A DNA stretch of 64,000 nt from Marinoscillum pacificum (GTDB lineage Bacteria; Bacteroidota; Bacteroidia; Cytophagales; Cyclobacteriaceae): the NCBI RefSeq assembly GCF_024714495.1, contig NZ_JAMZMJ010000004.1:62001-126000 (forward strand), read 5' to 3'. Shown piece after piece: positions 62,673-64,000 of the stretch (position 1 is its first letter; every line of letters begins with the position of its first letter). The position numbers were made by a program, and so were the translations under genes. The notes below the pieces were generated by a model. It had not been told where the DNA came from. It saw only the letters and a list, made by a program, of their open reading frames with translations, and made no database searches.

Positions 62673-63666
62673 GGATTACTTTATTCTCCACGGTAACTGC
62701 ATACCTGTAAAAGGGGCTACAAGAAGTATAATTTGTGACCTTCAACTAGGTAAGTACAAATATATACCTAATGAGCTATATGATATATTGAATCTATCTC
62801 GTGAGCATTCAATAACTGACTTAGAGGAAAAATTTGATCTTTCAGAAGATGGGAGTCTTTTCCATTACTTTGAGGCTTTAGTTAAGTCAGGCTATGGAAT
62901 ATTCACAAATACCCCTGAATTATTTCCAGTGCTAGATCTTGAGTTCGCGACCTATTCAGAAGTAACCAATGCGATCATTGACTATAACTCTACAAGCACA
63001 TATAACCTAATTAGCGTAATAAAGCAACTTGAAGGACTTGTTTGCGAAGCTGTACAAATCAGGAATTTTGATGGGTTGAATATTGATATTTTAGAAAAAA
63101 TATCCACCACGTTTAGTGAATCAAGTATTCCTATTTTTGAAATAATCTTGAAACATGATATAATAGTAGAAGGTAGGTTAGAATCTATCCTAGAAAATAA
63201 TTCAAGGTTTAGATATGTTATCGTCCATTCTTCTCCTGTTGATAAAAGCATAGAAATAAAGAATTCAAAGGTTCATTTCACCAAAAAATCAATTGACTCT
63301 AGCAGTCATTGTGGGCAAATATCTTCATTCTTTTTTACTGTGAATATTGAGTCATTTACAGAAGCATTAGCTTATAACAGTTGTCTTAATAAAAAAATTT
63401 CTATAGATACCAATGGTGAAATCAAAAATTGTCCATCATTCGAAAAATCATTCGGCATAATAAACAACACTAAACTTGTAGATGTACTTAGAAATCTGGA
63501 ATTCAAAAAAGTTTGGAAAATCAATAAGGACCAAATTAGCACCTGTAAAGATTGTGAATTCAGATACATCTGTACAGACTGTAGAGCATACACCAAAAAT
63601 GGAGGCCTTTTCGATAAGCCACAAAAATGTTCATATAACCCCTACATTGGAGAATGGGAAAATTAA
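62665..63666 (+). CDS. Grasp-with-spasm SPASM-domain protein (GwsS-like)
   Basis: The 333-residue protein has a C-terminal SPASM-type Cys array: HCGQIS (Cys216), NSCLNKKISIDTNGEIKNCP (Cys240, 256), ISTCKDCEFRYICTDCRAY (Cys294, 297, 303, 306), KCSY (322). This would hold auxiliary 4Fe-4S clusters. The N-terminal 210 residues contain only isolated Cys at 12, 24 and 127, and no CX3CX2C, so the radical-SAM core cluster is not present. The N-terminus (IPVKGATRSIICDLQLGKYK) is typical of peptide-binding RiPP maturases. It probably acts after or with the ATP-grasp enzyme. Confidence 0.85.
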   Translation: MTKDYFILHGNCIPVKGATRSIICDLQLGKYKYIPNELYDILNLSREHSITDLEEKFDLSEDGSLFHYFEALVKSGYGIFTNTPELFPVLDLEFATYSEVTNAIIDYNSTSTYNLISVIKQLEGLVCEAVQIRNFDGLNIDILEKISTTFSESSIPIFEIILKHDIIVEGRLESILENNSRFRYVIVHSSPVDKSIEIKNSKVHFTKKSIDSSSHCGQISSFFFTVNIESFTEALAYNSCLNKKISIDTNGEIKNCPSFEKSFGIINNTKLVDVLRNLEFKKVWKINKDQISTCKDCEFRYICTDCRAYTKNGGLFDKPQKCSYNPYIGEWEN

Positions 63667-64000
63667 TAGTTATTTATTCCACTTTTTGTCTTTCAACTTT
63701 CTTCCTAAATGGTCAAATACCGGATTATGTACAGTCTCTAAAACAAGCCAAGATTTTGTATTCTAGTCAAGAGTATAGGCTAGCAAAAGAAAAATATTTG
63801 AAACTGGTAAAATATGAAGAATCATGGAGAACAGATATTTATTATCTTGCGAAGTGCTATGCTCAAATCAAGCAAGAAGATTCTTGTAAATATTACTTAA
63901 CCAAAGCAGCCAGATTAGGACTGAGATACAGCTCTATTAAAAGCTTGAATAATGACTCGGTTTTCTCTCAATATTTTGATAATCCTGATTGGAGTGAGGT
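63654..64000 (+). CDS. Secreted repeat (TPR-like) protein, 5' part at window edge
   Basis: A frame opens at ATG 63654, inside the last codons of the SPASM gene (13-base overlap), and is unbroken to the window end, giving at least 115 residues. It starts with a signal peptide (GKLIVIYSTFCLSTFFLNGQ), then helical repeats with TPR spacing (QSLKQAKILYSSQEYRLAKE, WRTDIYYLAKCYAQIKQED, YYLTKAARLGLRYSSIKSL). The coupling to the SPASM gene suggests it belongs to the RiPP cluster, possibly for export, sensing or immunity. It was found by reading the frame directly. Confidence 0.75.
   Translation, partial: MGKLIVIYSTFCLSTFFLNGQIPDYVQSLKQAKILYSSQEYRLAKEKYLKLVKYEESWRTDIYYLAKCYAQIKQEDSCKYYLTKAARLGLRYSSIKSLNNDSVFSQYFDNPDWSE

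Noticed and set aside
1-64000. CRISPR arrays, tRNA or rRNA genes, insertion sequences, phage genes
   Set aside because: I looked for regularly spaced repeats, cloverleaf sequences, transposase motifs and structural phage proteins and saw none.

Overview
The window reads as a chromosomal segment of a Bacteroidota bacterium, most likely a marine member of the Cytophagales. This is an inference. It rests on TonB-dependent receptors with CarboxypepD_reg and STN domains, a DUF4249 lipoprotein, a fused SecDF, FKBP lipoproteins, BshA of bacillithiol synthesis, a CrtD-like carotenoid desaturase, near-absence of Shine-Dalgarno sequences, and many TAnnTTTG-type -7 boxes. I see no rRNA, tRNA, insertion sequence, prophage or CRISPR array.

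Layout: 0-6.7 kb holds core metabolism and chromosome genes (carotenoid desaturase, MltF-like transglycosylase, dxs, scpA, ndk). 6.8-10.6 kb is a tight operon of a DHH phosphoesterase, two FKBP-type lipoproteins, a RdgB-type pyrophosphatase and a uridine kinase. 10.6-14.1 kb carries a small membrane protein and secDF. 14.2-20 kb holds small envelope proteins, an outer-membrane barrel protein and a FecA-like receptor. 20-26.2 kb, on the minus strand, has a 55-residue Cys-tailed protein, a short MscS-like channel, a DinB protein, clpB and a TRAP permease pair. 26.4-33.2 kb is a four-gene receptor operon (secreted protein, STN/TonB receptor, DUF4249 lipoprotein, MG2-like protein). 33-41 kb holds a small lipoprotein/barrel pair, rlmN, a DUF2867 epimerase, two tandem rhomboid proteases and mutL. 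41-53.7 kb carries a beta-lactamase/GH3 fusion with an eroded GH3 part, bshA, a fatty-acid hydroxylase, a VWA/AAA/AlbA_2 operon, phoH, an intergenic sigma-54-type transcription unit, an AMP nucleosidase and a patatin phospholipase. 53.8-58 kb is an operon of an exo/endonuclease-phosphatase, a large FAD/FeS dehydrogenase and an orphan HepT-like protein.

59.0 kb to the window end is the most distinctive part: an AT-rich RiPP cluster of the grasp-with-spasm type. It has a C39-peptidase ABC exporter, a 70-residue double-glycine precursor with a Cys/Asp-rich core, an ATP-grasp maturase, an unknown 67-residue protein, a SPASM protein that lacks the radical-SAM Cys triad, and the start of a secreted repeat protein. 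The genes overlap and probably make, modify, trim and export one peptide.

Two regulatory features stand out. About ten genes, several with GTG or TTG starts, have a -7-like box only 4-9 bases before the start codon, so leaderless transcription appears common here. The phoH/AMP nucleosidase gap holds a sigma-54-type promoter, a long-range RNA helix, a 32-codon CxxC ORF and its own terminator.
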